The position numbers were made by a program, and so were the translations under genes. The notes beneath the pieces were generated by a model. The model did no database searches and was not told the DNA's origin. It saw only the letters and a program-made list of their open reading frames with translations. This document shows positions 49,817 through 61,100 of a stretch of DNA of 64,000 nucleotides, in pieces; within the stretch, counting starts at the first letter, position 1; the number at the start of each line of letters is the position of its first letter. Source of the DNA: Azadirachta indica (taxonomy: Eukaryota; Streptophyta; Magnoliopsida; Sapindales; Meliaceae); the NCBI GenBank assembly GCA_022749755.1, contig CM040446.1, positions 13,788,367 to 13,852,366 on the forward strand, written 5' to 3'.

Positions 49817-51519
49817 CTACAAACCTGGACCTCTTATCTGACCAATAAACTGGTTGGATGGAAGCCCTGGTTGCCAGCAAAACTGAACATCCTCCAAATT
49901 GTCACTAGATGGTGCCTTAGGCTTCATAATAGATGCCTCTAATTTCTGACATTCACGCTCAGAGAACCACTTACTTGAACATGACTCAGGGCAATCATTG
50001 GCTGTCTTCTCTGGGAAAAAAACAAAATTCCTTGTTTCTTTGTGAAGAAAGATCACTAAATTGTTCCTTTCCTGAGAACTTATTGAACCAATTTCCGCAG
50101 TTTCACGAGCTGAACTTCTATCCAAGCTCATAGAGGGGTCTGCAGACAGACCCAACCGCAAAGATAAATCGCATTCTCTTGTAAGTTGCTTCTTGCTGAC
50201 GTCCCCAAACTCTGGTTGTGCAATTCTCTTAGAAGTGATATCAGGGGGAGGACAGGAGAAAAGATTAGGCAATGCACCCATTTCTACAGACTCTGAAATT
50301 GATGTGCCAACAGGTGTACCAACAAATATTGGGTTAGAGTTCAAATTTTCTGCAATCTGGTAACCTAACTGGGGACTTCCATTTTGAAACTGAGTTCCAT
50401 AATATAATGGATAAACTGCACCCAACTTCATAGGGATGTTGGTTTCCGCCGTGATCACCTTGCTATGGCCAGTGGAGATATTCTCGTACAGAGAAGGGTA
50501 GCTTGAAGGAACAACTAGGTTATCACTTCCAATAACACAACAGTTTGATTCTGAAACAGGAAGAGTTGAATTCACATTGATAGTGGATCTTGCAAAGTTC
50601 AACTGATTTCCAGAGGGAAAAGATGATAACTTATGGCATTGCTCTTCAATAGTTTTATCCACAATTCTAGGAGGCACAGAAGCAGATTCTTGTGGTCTCA
50701 GGTTGAGATAAGTCCTTGGGTTACTGTGCCGTTGGCTTCTTGAAGCTCTCACTGGAATGCAGCCCAGATTAAGGGCAGCTAAGCAACATAAAAGTTGTAA
50801 ACAAAAGGAAACAGAGAGAATTCAGTACCTAAGGATTGTGTTTGTTTTAACTACTTGCAAATTGCGAAGTAGATCAAATTTGAGCTAAAAGGCATCCAAA
50901 ATGAAAGCAAAGTCAAGTTCTCGATTTGAGAGTTGGATCTGAAACAGCATGAGATATAACAAAAAATTGTTACCTTCAACACATGGTGGCAAAAGCTCTC
51001 CAGTTTCAGTGCTCTCATCTCTCCGTATAATCGTGTTAATGGCATCATTTACACGGTCCCATAATGTATCGAGATTTATATACTCGGCCTGAGCAATGAA
51101 ACAATGCCAAAATAAATACCTAAAAAGAAAAACACAAAGAAAAAAGACACAAATACAGATAAAAGATCCAAAAACTTTCAACCAAAATCAAGAAGAGAGA
51201 ACCTCGGAATTGGCTTTGGAGTACATGATTTCCTCCGTTTTCAAAACTACAATAGGGAGCTTTTCCTGCCACTCCATGTTCTTCTTAGTTTGGGGGCTGT
51301 GACTCTCATGGACAACCCTAATCAAACACATAGAGGGCAATCACAAAATGTACCGGAAAGGGGAAAAAAAAATCTACTGGGTTTAAGAAAAGCAAGCAAG
51401 AGGACGAAGACCCAGAACCTGAAAATCTGTTGAATGATAGAACCTCTCATGGGTTGGTGTCTCTCGCTGTGCCATGCTCTCCTCACACACTCGTAAGGTC
51501 TTGGCCCTGGCCTTGGCAT
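49817..51519 (-). CDS. KIX8/9-like: KIX-domain/EAR-motif adaptor (KIX8/KIX9-like)
   Basis: In Arabidopsis, KIX8/KIX9 are adaptors that link PEAPOD proteins to the TOPLESS co-repressor and limit organ size. Four exons, 51519-51419, 51317-51203, 51088-50974 and 50778-49817, give 430 residues. The N-terminus MPRPGPRPYECVRRAWHSER is the hallmark of this group. The KIX fold spans about residues 20-110: helix 1 near RGSIIQQIFR, helix 2 near WQEKLPIVVLKTEEIMYSKA, helix 3 near LWDRVNDAINTIIRR, followed by ELLPPCVEAALNLGC. The rest is Ser/Asn-rich and probably disordered, with an LxLxL-type EAR repression motif in CDLSLRLGLS. Open frame continues upstream to an ATG at 51564; I chose 51519 because the family starts at MPRPG. 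A nuclear role is inferred. Which of the two paralogues it matches is not clear. Confidence 0.82.
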
Positions 51520-53342
51520 CTTCAATTGAAACTTACTAACAAAATTTTCCGCGAGAAGTAACAATATGCAGGTGAATATGCAGAGAGGAATGATATATTA
51601 TTTGTGTTTTTACTTGGAGGAAGAAGAAGAGACTCTACATGGGAGTAAGAAACATAGACAGCTGCGTCACTTCTTGTGTTGTTTTGTTTTCTCTTTTCTC
51701 TCAATTTTCAATCCCCTGTTTTGCAATGAGGATTTTTTTTCTTTGGCTGGGGAGTAGTACAAAAGAGAGAGAAAGAGTTGCTTTCCCATACTAGCTTTGT
51801 CTTCCTCCAATAATTTAAGAGGTTAACATTTTTCGATGTACAGTCAGTTCTTTTTTTAATTTTTAATTTTTGTTTTTTCAATTTTAGCTTTAAGAGAAGA
51901 GGTTAGGTCACTTTCATAGGGAAAACAGTGCGGGTGGGTGGGTATCTAAAAGTGCCTAGATTAAAGTCTCCCATTAAAATCTCCTGTCCATGTTATCAGC
52001 AAATTGCGCATCCATTACCCAGCATGGGCACAGAGCGATTGACACCTTAACCCCTATTTTCAGACTGAATCCTCTGCCACAGTCATCTCCCCTGTGGGGA
52101 AGACTTCAATTCTCCCCTTTTTATATCATCTGCTTTTACCATTCTTCTTTTTTTTTTTTTTTTTTTTAAATAATTTTTTTTGACCTTTACAAGTGATGGA
52201 TTTGAGTAACAAAGCCACTATAATAAAGTAGAGTCAGTCAAGTTCAGAGGCCAGAGCCTCCTTAGTTCAAAGTTAGTGCAGCAAAAACTGAGTGCTGTAA
52301 AATCAAAAGTGTGAGAATGGCTTAACACTGCCTTGACATTACCCTGACAATGCTCTGCATGGGTTATCTCCACTCACTAACTGATGTCAGGTCCACTCTT
52401 GAAAATGGCCTTGCATTTCCAGCACTGAACCCTTTTCTGTACTTCTCAGACAATCCATTTTTCAACCTCCTCATCATCAAATCTAATATGGATGCTCGCT
52501 CTTCTTTTGGACACCTAAATTTAATATTTTAAAGATAAACCCATCACCAGAGTTCTCTCTCTCTCTCTCTCTGTTATTTACTTATTTGGTTACTCAAAAG
52601 TACATTTCTTTCGATTTTGATTGCAAGACCATCTTTTTCGTCGATGTTTTTACCTCGCTACCCAAGCAACAACGTCCATCCAACGCAATAGTTATTTCTT
52701 TTTGCTGTAGCCGACTCTAATAAATAGTAATTCCGCCAACTCTATTTCTTTTATTTTTTACTCGTCCACACTTAAAGACACGATAATTAATTCTTCCACA
52801 ACAGCAAATAATGGAGCCAAAAAATTTGCTCATAAAAGACAATAAGTAACAGTATTTAAAAAAAAAAAAAAGAGACAAAAATTAACAATATTTTATGGTG
52901 GTATCTTTTCACACAGACACAAAAACTATACGAGTAGCATAAAATTGTAGGAGGCAAAATAAAAATTCAATGAGTTTCTCCTTTCCTGCTGGATCATTTT
53001 TCTAAAAGAATAAATTAAAAACTTTAAAAAATTTTAAGAGTACTTATTGAATTCTATATTGCTTTGTCCCTACAACAGTTAAAAATTACAGTATTACATT
53101 AGTTAAGAGATAAAATAGCACCCTTACAAATATTTGATGAAGATAAGAGATAGTCGATGACATGTAATTTGTTTAATACAATTTAAAAAATAGATATACT
53201 AACCCAAAAAAAAAAAAATATCAACAAGGACGACAATTAAACTGCATGCATAGATAGACAGGCATCATCGGTTAATATTCTTTTTAATTATTAGAAAAAT
53301 CAGTTGATTAATATACAAAGAACAGTAACAAACAAAATATGG
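51520..53342. other. intergenic, KIX 5' flank and LURP 3' flank
   Basis: No gene is supported. It contains poly-T near 52147-52167, a CT run near 52554-52571 and poly-A runs near 52858-52872 and 53205-53218. Confidence 0.55.
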
Positions 53343-54872
53343 TCAAGAGGAAGAAGAATCGCGTGGTGTGGGATCCACCTCCTGCACATCTTCATCGTCA
53401 TCATCGCCGTACATCTGGCCAAGAATAAGCACCAATCCCATTGTAAAAGCTCCATCAAAACCAGGCTTAAGACAAAGCAGGAAAACATCCCTCCCAAGCG
53501 TCACATTACTCGCGGGGTCCACTTTTCTTTTGATCTTAGCCACGGCTTCCTTTGATGGGCTTTCCAGAGATGGTGTTGTAAATTGTACAACATCGTTGCG
53601 GGAAAGAACCCACGATCTGGTACTCCTCACCTGGTTCACCAAACACATGTACCACCACGCTCGACCGTCCGATGATGGACGATCGGCAAACACTGAAAAT
53701 TGGCTCTTGATCTTCTCTTTTCTCCCCTAGATCGTTGATAGAGACTCAGCTTCTGCTTTCCAAAATGTCACAGTCAGACATAAAGCAGCACTTCGCCCCA
53801 GTCCTTGACAAATTATGTTTGGCCTTTGGGCTCATGCTACAGAACACTACAGTACAACCTTACTTCACTTGTCTCTACCACTTTCGTGAATTCTGCCAAG
53901 TGTCGTGATTTTAAAATAGAATAGGACTAAAACATTGTGATAATTATGTGATTTCAAAATAACAGTAAAAAATTGTCATAAAATATTTAAAAGTTGTACA
54001 ATATATTTATACCCACTTTAATACAATTCTTATCTTTAATGTTTTACAAATATATAAAAAACATGTTTAATTATGTTTATTAAAATAATTTTATAAAACT
54101 AAAATAAAAAATAATAATATTATATTTTATATTTTATTTGTAAATATTAAAATAATATTTTTACTTTTAAAAATAAGTTCTATAGAGTATATAAATTATA
54201 ATTAAACATATCTTTTACTATTTTTATTTAAAAATACTTTTATAAATCTATTCAAATAGGATCTAATTGTTTAACGAACATGTAAATGTTGGGACACAAG
54301 ATTTATTTGATGTAACTTTAGAATAAAGATGTTATAAATAAAGTTTTTAATTTTAAAATTTATTAATTGTTTAGTTGTCATAAATATTTTGTAATAAAAA
54401 TCATATAATTATTTTAATAATTTTTTAAAATTATATCGTATATTAAGAATGAAGGAAAATTTTTAAAATAAAATAAAATATTTTAAATAATTTAACTTTT
54501 TTAAAAAAAAATCTTATGTTTAAAGAGCCTAAAATTTATTTTTTTTTTCTATAAAACTAAAAACAACCTTTTAATCTCGACAATTTTTTTAAAGATAATT
54601 AACGACTAAATTTTTTTTTTAACGAAAAAAGAGGCTAACCGAGAAGTTATAACAAATAAAGACAAAGTAGGTTGATATTTAAAAAAAAATATATTTATAA
54701 TTTTTTATAAAAAATTCATTACCGTAAAAAATTTTATTTATAAAATACCAAATTCTTGTTAATTATTGTTACTCAAACTCAAATTAGTGAAGACCTTAAA
54801 GTATCAAATATATTTCAACCTATGTTAAGGGCATAAAATTTATAATAACACACATACGCATATATATATAAG

Positions 54873-55086
54873 GGCAGAATCAGTAAGTTTTTTTTTTTTA
54901 CACAAAATCTTATATTATATTAATTGTAAATCGTTGAATATAAATACATCAAACAGTTGAGATTGCATTTAAACATATAATTAATGCATATGTCAACTGC
55001 AATCTCAACTATTAAATGTGCTTCTATCAAATAGTTTACAATTAATATAAAATTTTATGTAAAAAAAAATAATTGTTGATCCTGCC
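54873..55086. mobile_element. fold-back MITE-like element, copy 1
   Basis: Starts GGCAGAATCAG and ends GATCCTGCC, so its ends are inverted copies with one mismatch. The arms pair over much of the length: the left arm has AATCGTTGAATATAAATACAT and the right arm an inverted counterpart. No coding capacity. Flanked on both sides by TA dinucleotide repeats. Confidence 0.75.
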
Positions 55087-55105
55087 TCATATATATATAT
55101 ATATA

Positions 55106-55336
55106 GGCAGAATCAGCAGTTTTTTTTTTTAATACAAAATGTTACATTAATTATAGACTGTTGAATATAAACACATCCAACGGTTAAAATTATATTTAAC
55201 CATTGTATTAATTATAGATGCATTAATTATGCATTAATTACATGATTAGATGCAATTTCAATCGTTGAATGTGTTTATATCAAATGGTTTACAATTGATG
55301 TAAGATTTTGTATAAAAAAATGTTGTTAATTCTGCC
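55106..55336. mobile_element. fold-back MITE-like element, copy 2
   Basis: Starts GGCAGAATCAGCAG and ends TTAATTCTGCC. Counting the flanking A and T, the 9-bp ends AGGCAGAAT/ATTCTGCCT are perfect inverted repeats. The body is clearly related to copy 1 (GTTGAATATAAACACATC, with the inverted GAATGTGTTTATATCAAATGG). It is separated from copy 1 by only a short TA repeat. Confidence 0.8.
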
Positions 55337-55339
55337 TCT

Positions 55340-55370
<31 letters not shown>

Positions 55371-55373
55371 CAC

Positions 55374-55565
55374 GGGTAGATCAATAGTTCTTATTATCTA
55401 TACAATTTTTTACATTAAATGTAGGTGGTTGAATTTAAATATATCTAACGGTTGAAATTATATTTAATATGTGTATTAATTATATAGTTAAATATAATCT
55501 CAACTATGTATTTAAATTTGATGATTTATATTTTATGTGAAAAATTATGTAACAAAAAGGGGATA
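55374..55565. mobile_element. fold-back MITE-like element, diverged copy 3
   Basis: Begins GGGTAGATCAATAG after a long TA repeat and keeps the order and spacing of the other two copies (GGTTGAATTTAAATATATCTAACGG, then an inverted AATCTCAACTATGTATTTAAA). The ends have drifted. A 23-nt string at 55462-55484 recurs at 11241-11263. Confidence 0.6.
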
Positions 55566-55751
55566 ATTGATAATTAATATGTAATTAATGTATAGATAAT
55601 TAATACTTAATTGATGTATATATTAAATTCAATAGTATATATATGTATAGATGTAAAAAGTTAAAATTAATATAAAAAAGTATTAAAAAATGGGGATGTC
55701 GATCATCCCTCCCCGTATTAAATTCAATTTGATTTAAAGATTAAGAATTGA

Positions 55752-55788
<37 letters not shown>

Positions 55789-56188
55789 TAATAAAATTTA
55801 AAATATATAACACATATTCTGTTAAATAAAAATATAACAACCTAAAACTCATTCGAATGTTGTTGGGTCATCTAACACGAACAGTAACATATTTCCAGTA
55901 CTGTGAAAGTAGGCCAGTTAATGCACATGTAGATTGAGGTCAATGGGTTACCTTTCGAAGAAGGGTGAGGAGGCATTTGCCAGAAGCTTCCATGAGAACA
56001 AGCTCGTCTTTGGGTTGAAAATCGGGGCCATAAGAATCAAATCGGAAGATGAGCTCTCCTTTGGGATCATAAACAAGGAAACCGTCGCCGGGGAAGAACA
56101 CGGATGTATTGTGAACTGTCAGCTGGGTTTCTTCCTCGAAACAGAACCTCTCGTCCACGATCGCAGTCACACCTCCACTACCACTCAT

Positions 56189-58178
56189 CTCTTACCTGCT
56201 GCAACGATCAGATAACCTACGTAGCGAATAGAGCTGCGAGCTTTTAATGACATCAATTATTTGTTTAATATTATTATTACGACAAGAAGATGAAGTTTCG
56301 TTTCCGCGAGAATGGACCATACCACACAGTATGGCATTATGTGTAACGGCAGTAATAAAGGTAGCGGTGGGTGTTAATGGTATTAATTAGAATAATCGGT
56401 TATACGACTTTGATTTTAATGTTTTTTAACGGAAATTTCATTTCATTTTTATTTATAATTACCTTTTTTTTCTTTCATATTTAGCATATATTTAATAATT
56501 CAATGACCTCATCATGGCTAAAAATGCATAGTTTTTCCATTGACTTAAAACAATTTTTTTTAATAAATTTTATGGTTTGGTACGAAAGCTAGGACCAATA
56601 ACTGATAATTTGCTAGCACTCAAATCTCCCAAGACTAGATTTTAGGACATCGAATCTACGAAAAGAATTTATAGTTTAACGTGGAAGTCAATACGTCAAT
56701 GAGCGCAATCTAGTGTATTCGAATCCCTGTAAGCTCTTGATTCCAAATTTAGGATCTCATCTCAGTACAACAACGAATCTATGGTTTGGTAATACCATAG
56801 AGTGATAATTTTATGTATTCAAATCCCCTCCCATCAAGGATGCTTGCGTAGTTCATTATGGACGACAACTATTCCACGCTTATAAGTTGACTGGCAACCT
56901 TCTAACGCTGAAATAAGATCAAATATAAAATTTTAAAAATATTTAAAATAATGCTTTCTCTTGTAAAAATTAATAGTATTATTTTTTTATAAAAAAAATC
57001 AGTGAACTCTATATTTTTGTTTTATTTTTGTATATGGGCATTACCTTATTATTTAAGAATTTATCATGCTACAAATAATGAATCGCGTAACTTATTTCAA
57101 GGAGATACTAATGAAATCAGTTACAATATTAAATGTGTTCTTACATCAATTTTTTTAGTATAAATTTTAAAACTTACTGTATAAAAATTAAAAAAAATAA
57201 ATATAACAATAAATTATGACCTAATTACTACCACAGTATTAGGGCGAGTTTGATCACCGTGGAAAGTCTTATGGGCAACAACAAATGATGTTTGGGCCAG
57301 TTCCATTTCGGGGCCTGCTCGCGCTAAAAAGATTCAGGTATAACAGTATAATTCATTAAGTTATTTAAATTTTGATTAATTAGTAACAGATCCAGATTCA
57401 ACAACCAACTCATTAAAATCAAAGATATCCAGCTTTAAATCCATCCAAATTTACAATTTTTTTGTATCATTTGTAACAATAAAAAACATGCAAGGAAAGC
57501 CATGATTATCACAACTACTTCACCAACATAACTATGAGACAGTATTAGGACATGGTATGTTTGTTTCATAATTCCTATCGAGCATGCGGCCAGAAAATTC
57601 TATTCTAAATGCATCCATTAATTAATTTATACAATATATTTATATATATATATATATGTGTCAAAAAGGTGGAATAATAATAATATTATTATTATTTTTA
57701 CGTCCATTAATTATATGTTATTTTAAGAAGATTTCTGATTTTATTAAAATAATAATTATTTATGTTCTCCGTAGTATTAAATTTTGATCATTATAATGTA
57801 AAGTATCTATCTTAACGTTAAAATAGAATGTATTTAAATTACAATTATAGGGACCTATTTGACATAAACAGATAAATTATGTCTTTGCTGCCAACGTGAT
57901 GATAGTTTACAGTCGCCGTTGTTATTTAGCCCAGAGAGAAATTTAATATAATTTTTTTGTTTTATTTTTCAATTACGTGAGCCGACTGTTCCCTCCTTTC
58001 ACCTTGCATTTGCGGTATTATTCCATTCCATTCCGGAGTCGCTCGCAGTGATCGGAGAGAGTCAACAATTCTGTCTCTCTTTCTCTCCCTATGTCTCTCT
58101 CTTTTTTAGCTCCCTGAACAGCTGAACGTCATTCGCCAAAACGACATTACCCTCGCCACAAAGAAGGAGCAAACGAGA
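56189..58178. other. intergenic between divergent LURP and WDR11 genes
   Basis: The 5' flanks of the LURP-one-related gene (minus) and the WDR11-like gene (plus). The part near 56640-56900 has two loosely similar blocks (AATCTATGGTTTGGTAAT-like, each ending in a TATTC-AATCCC string), probably an old repeat. A pyrimidine-rich CTCT tract at about 58070-58110 lies just before the WDR11-like ATG. No gene is supported. Confidence 0.5.
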
Positions 58179-61100
58179 ATGTCGTTTCCAAGACTACCTC
58201 CGGCTGACTCCTGGGACTGCAACTACATGCTCCCTGGTCCACCAAGCCGCAACAACTTCGGATCCGCAGATTTAAGCCCCTCAGGCCTCCTAGCCTTTGC
58301 GTCAGGCTCATCAATCTCAATTGTCGACTCGCGCTCTCTCCAGCTAATCTCCACAATCCCTCTACCGCCACCGACATCTGCGAATTCGTCAGCGTCTCTC
58401 TCCCCCTTCGTCACCGCTGTCCAGTGGATCCCGCTTCCCATCCGTTGCGACCTCCTCTCTACCGAGCCCTCTACCTCCCACCTCCTTCTCGCGGCTGCCG
58501 ACCGACATGGCCGAATTGCGCTCATTGACTTCCGCCTCCGCTCCGTCGTTCTCTGGCTTGATCCCGAGCCTAATCCGAAGGTCGGCATCCAGGACGTGTG
58601 CTGGATCGTATCCAAACCAGACTCCCACGTCCTCGCCGCGATCAATGGCCCCTCCGTTCTCTCCCTGTATAATACTACCATTTCCGCTACGTGTATATGG
58701 AAATACGACGCATCGCCTGAATACCTCTCATGTATCCGCCGCGATCCTTTCGATTCCCGCCATTTCTGCGTCGTTGGTTTAAAAGGATTTTTGTTATCGG
58801 TCAAAGTATTAGGTCAGAAAGAAGATGAAATTGCTACCAAAGAGTTGAGGATTAAAACGGATTGTACGGAATTGCTGAGGCTGGAGAGGGAATTGAGTGG
58901 CGGCGTCTCCATCTTGTCACCAGCTTCAGGGTTGTTTCCGCTTTATATGGTGAAATTTACGTTTTCGCCACAGTGGAGGCACATTATATTCGTCACCTTC
59001 CCAAGGGAATTGGTTGTCTTTGATTTGCAGTATGAAACAACACTTTTTGCCGCTGCTTTGCCACGGCTGTGCTAAGTTTCTAGATGTGTTGGCAGATCCG
59101 AATAATGACTTGCTTTATTGTGCTCATCTTGACGGGAAGCTCAGCATTTGGAGGCGGAAAGAGTATAATTCTAACCACTCGGATTCTTCTTCCATTATTT
59201 CATCTCGAATTTGAATGCTTGTGTATAATTTTTTTTTTGCATGCATAATGTATTTTTGTCTGTAAGAATTTACGTTGAGAAATGGTGGTAATTAAATTTT
59301 GTAAGAATGCCAATAGGATAGTTTGGAGTGGTACGTAAGTGTATGTTTAATATGGTACAAGACTTTCCAGTGACAGGTGTTCAAAAGTTGTCCCAGAAGT
59401 GGGTATTTTGAAGTGAACATTGAGGTTTCTGGGAGCCTCAGTATGCAGAGTGGGTTCTTGTGCGAGAGAGCATTGGTGTAGTTATGAGATTTCTGTTGAT
59501 AAAAATATTCCGTATGCATTGGGCGGGAAAATAAGACTTCATATGTCCTGTAACATTGGTGTGTGTGTGGTTTATTAGCGTGAGCTTTTGCTCAGTTGCT
59601 GGTTTTAGAAATTCTAGAACACGCTGATATGAACCCTTCTATGTTTTTCTTTGCATATTCTATCCTTCATTCCTCTCTGTTTTTGCCATTATGCATTTGT
59701 TTCCAGGCATACTTATTGTATGAATTTCAAGTTAGATTTCTGAATAAGAAGAAGGGTTAAGTTTCCTTCTGTTATGTGCTATTTTTTGATTAACTTTTCC
59801 AGTTTAAACAAATCTATCTATCAACATTTTGTCGAACTAACAATAACTATGGTAATTGATTCAACTTGTAGAACTTTATGAAAGTTTAGAGAGCCAACAT
59901 ATCCAATTTCATTACATAGCATTGTATAAGTTTGAAAGGAACGCGAAAAGATTGGTAACTTCTTCAGAGGTGGAATTACTATGATCACCAACATCTGCAG
60001 TATTTATTAATGATAGATATGACTTTTTTAACTACTGTGATTAGCACCTGAAATTATCTTCTTTTTAAGTGAAGTTTCTGGTAGTATACAGCCTTGTATG
60101 CTCACCATTGCAACAAATCACTAGAGCATTATTAAATATTTTTACACTTCTCACGTGTACATCTGTAGACTGTTTTTTGTTTCTTAATAGGGATGTGAGG
60201 TGTAATGATGTTTGAACAAAATTTCCTTTCTAGCCTTAAGAGAATGTGCTTATTTGCATATTATGACAGAGGAGAACAGGTGCACATAATGTGTGCTATG
60301 GACGAGTTGATGCCGTCAATTGGTACATCTGTCCCTTCTCCTTCAATTCTCGCTGTGGTTGTCTGCCAATCTGAGTCCACCCTTCAGAATGTTGCCAAGT
60401 TTTATTCGGATGCACCTCATTCTCCTTCGGCCAATGTGGACTTTGACAATCCTTTTGACTTTTCAGATGACACACTTCTTCTTTCAAAGACGCATTTAAT
60501 ATCAATTTCTGATGACGGAAAAATATGGAACTGGCTCTTGACTGCTGAAGGAGCTGGAGACTCTCATAAGTATGTAACAAACTCTGGCATGAATGATGGT
60601 GTCACTGAAGTTGTTATTTCTGGAACTAATACTAACGGCATGGCTTCTTGTAGCGATGGACTTGTCCTGGAAGCAGGTAAGCAACTAGAACCTGTGAATG
60701 GCAGCAGAAGCCACCCATCAGGTTCTACCTCCAGTCAGGCAGATATGTCATTTAAGGTTTGTGAATAGACATTCTGCATACAATTATTGTAGTGTAGTAG
60801 TTGTATACAACCTCCTTTTTATTAAGTGGTAGTTTCACATTTTGTTTCATCTTGAAATTTCCACTTTGACTTAAAGTCTTCTTATTGCACTGTCTTACTC
60901 AATTGTTTTTGACTTGCCAATTCTTTATACTTTCGACATTCATGAAATCTGTTATTGGTGCAAATGTTGAAATTAGTATGAATGGAGTTCATCCTTGGAA
61001 TACAATACTTTCAGTCATCACTTGTAAACTGTATGATTATCATATTTTGGTTGGTATTTTCCTGTTTGTCTCTTTTTGGCACCTCAACTTCCTGTTAGAA

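Larger units (their letters stand above)
53753..55951 (-). other. intron of the LURP-one-related gene
   Basis: A 2.2-kb, very AT-rich intron. Its upstream part is dominated by three fold-back elements lying end to end and separated by TA repeats (54873-55565) and a GT/TA microsatellite near 55752-55788. Intron size was inferred from the two exon edges (AAG|GTAACC and GCAG|AAG). Confidence 0.65.
53343..56188 (-). pseudogene. LURP-one-related gene with disrupted exon 2
   Basis: LURP-one-related (LOR) proteins have a tubby-like fold; some members act in basal defence, but for most the role is unknown. Exon 1 (56188-55952, 79 codons) is intact: MSGSGGVTAIVDERFCFEEE, then FFPGDGFLVYDPKGELIFRFDSYG, ending CLLTLLRK. 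After a 2.2-kb intron, exon 2 begins KLSLYQR (53752) but changes frame within about ten codons: relatives have about five more residues here, so some 11 bp seem lost (near 53728-53732). The next frame reads EPIFSVCRSSIIGRSSVVV and EEYQIVGSFPQRCCTIYN. At a GGG run (53557-53559 on the plus strand) it shifts again, into KEAVAKIKRKVDP and GRDVFLLCLKPGFDGAFTMGL, ending at 53343. Without that second shift a stop falls at 53536-53538. It could be a recent pseudogene or carry sequence errors. An alternative acceptor after CTAG (53727) would bypass the first break. Confidence 0.78.

Noticed and set aside
56700..56840. TTCGAATCC-like strings suggesting tRNA T-loops
   Set aside because: No acceptor stem, D-arm or anticodon arm could be folded around them.
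58223..58804. 193-codon minus-strand frame
   Set aside because: Antisense of exon 1 of the WDR11-like gene, which has clear WD40 character.
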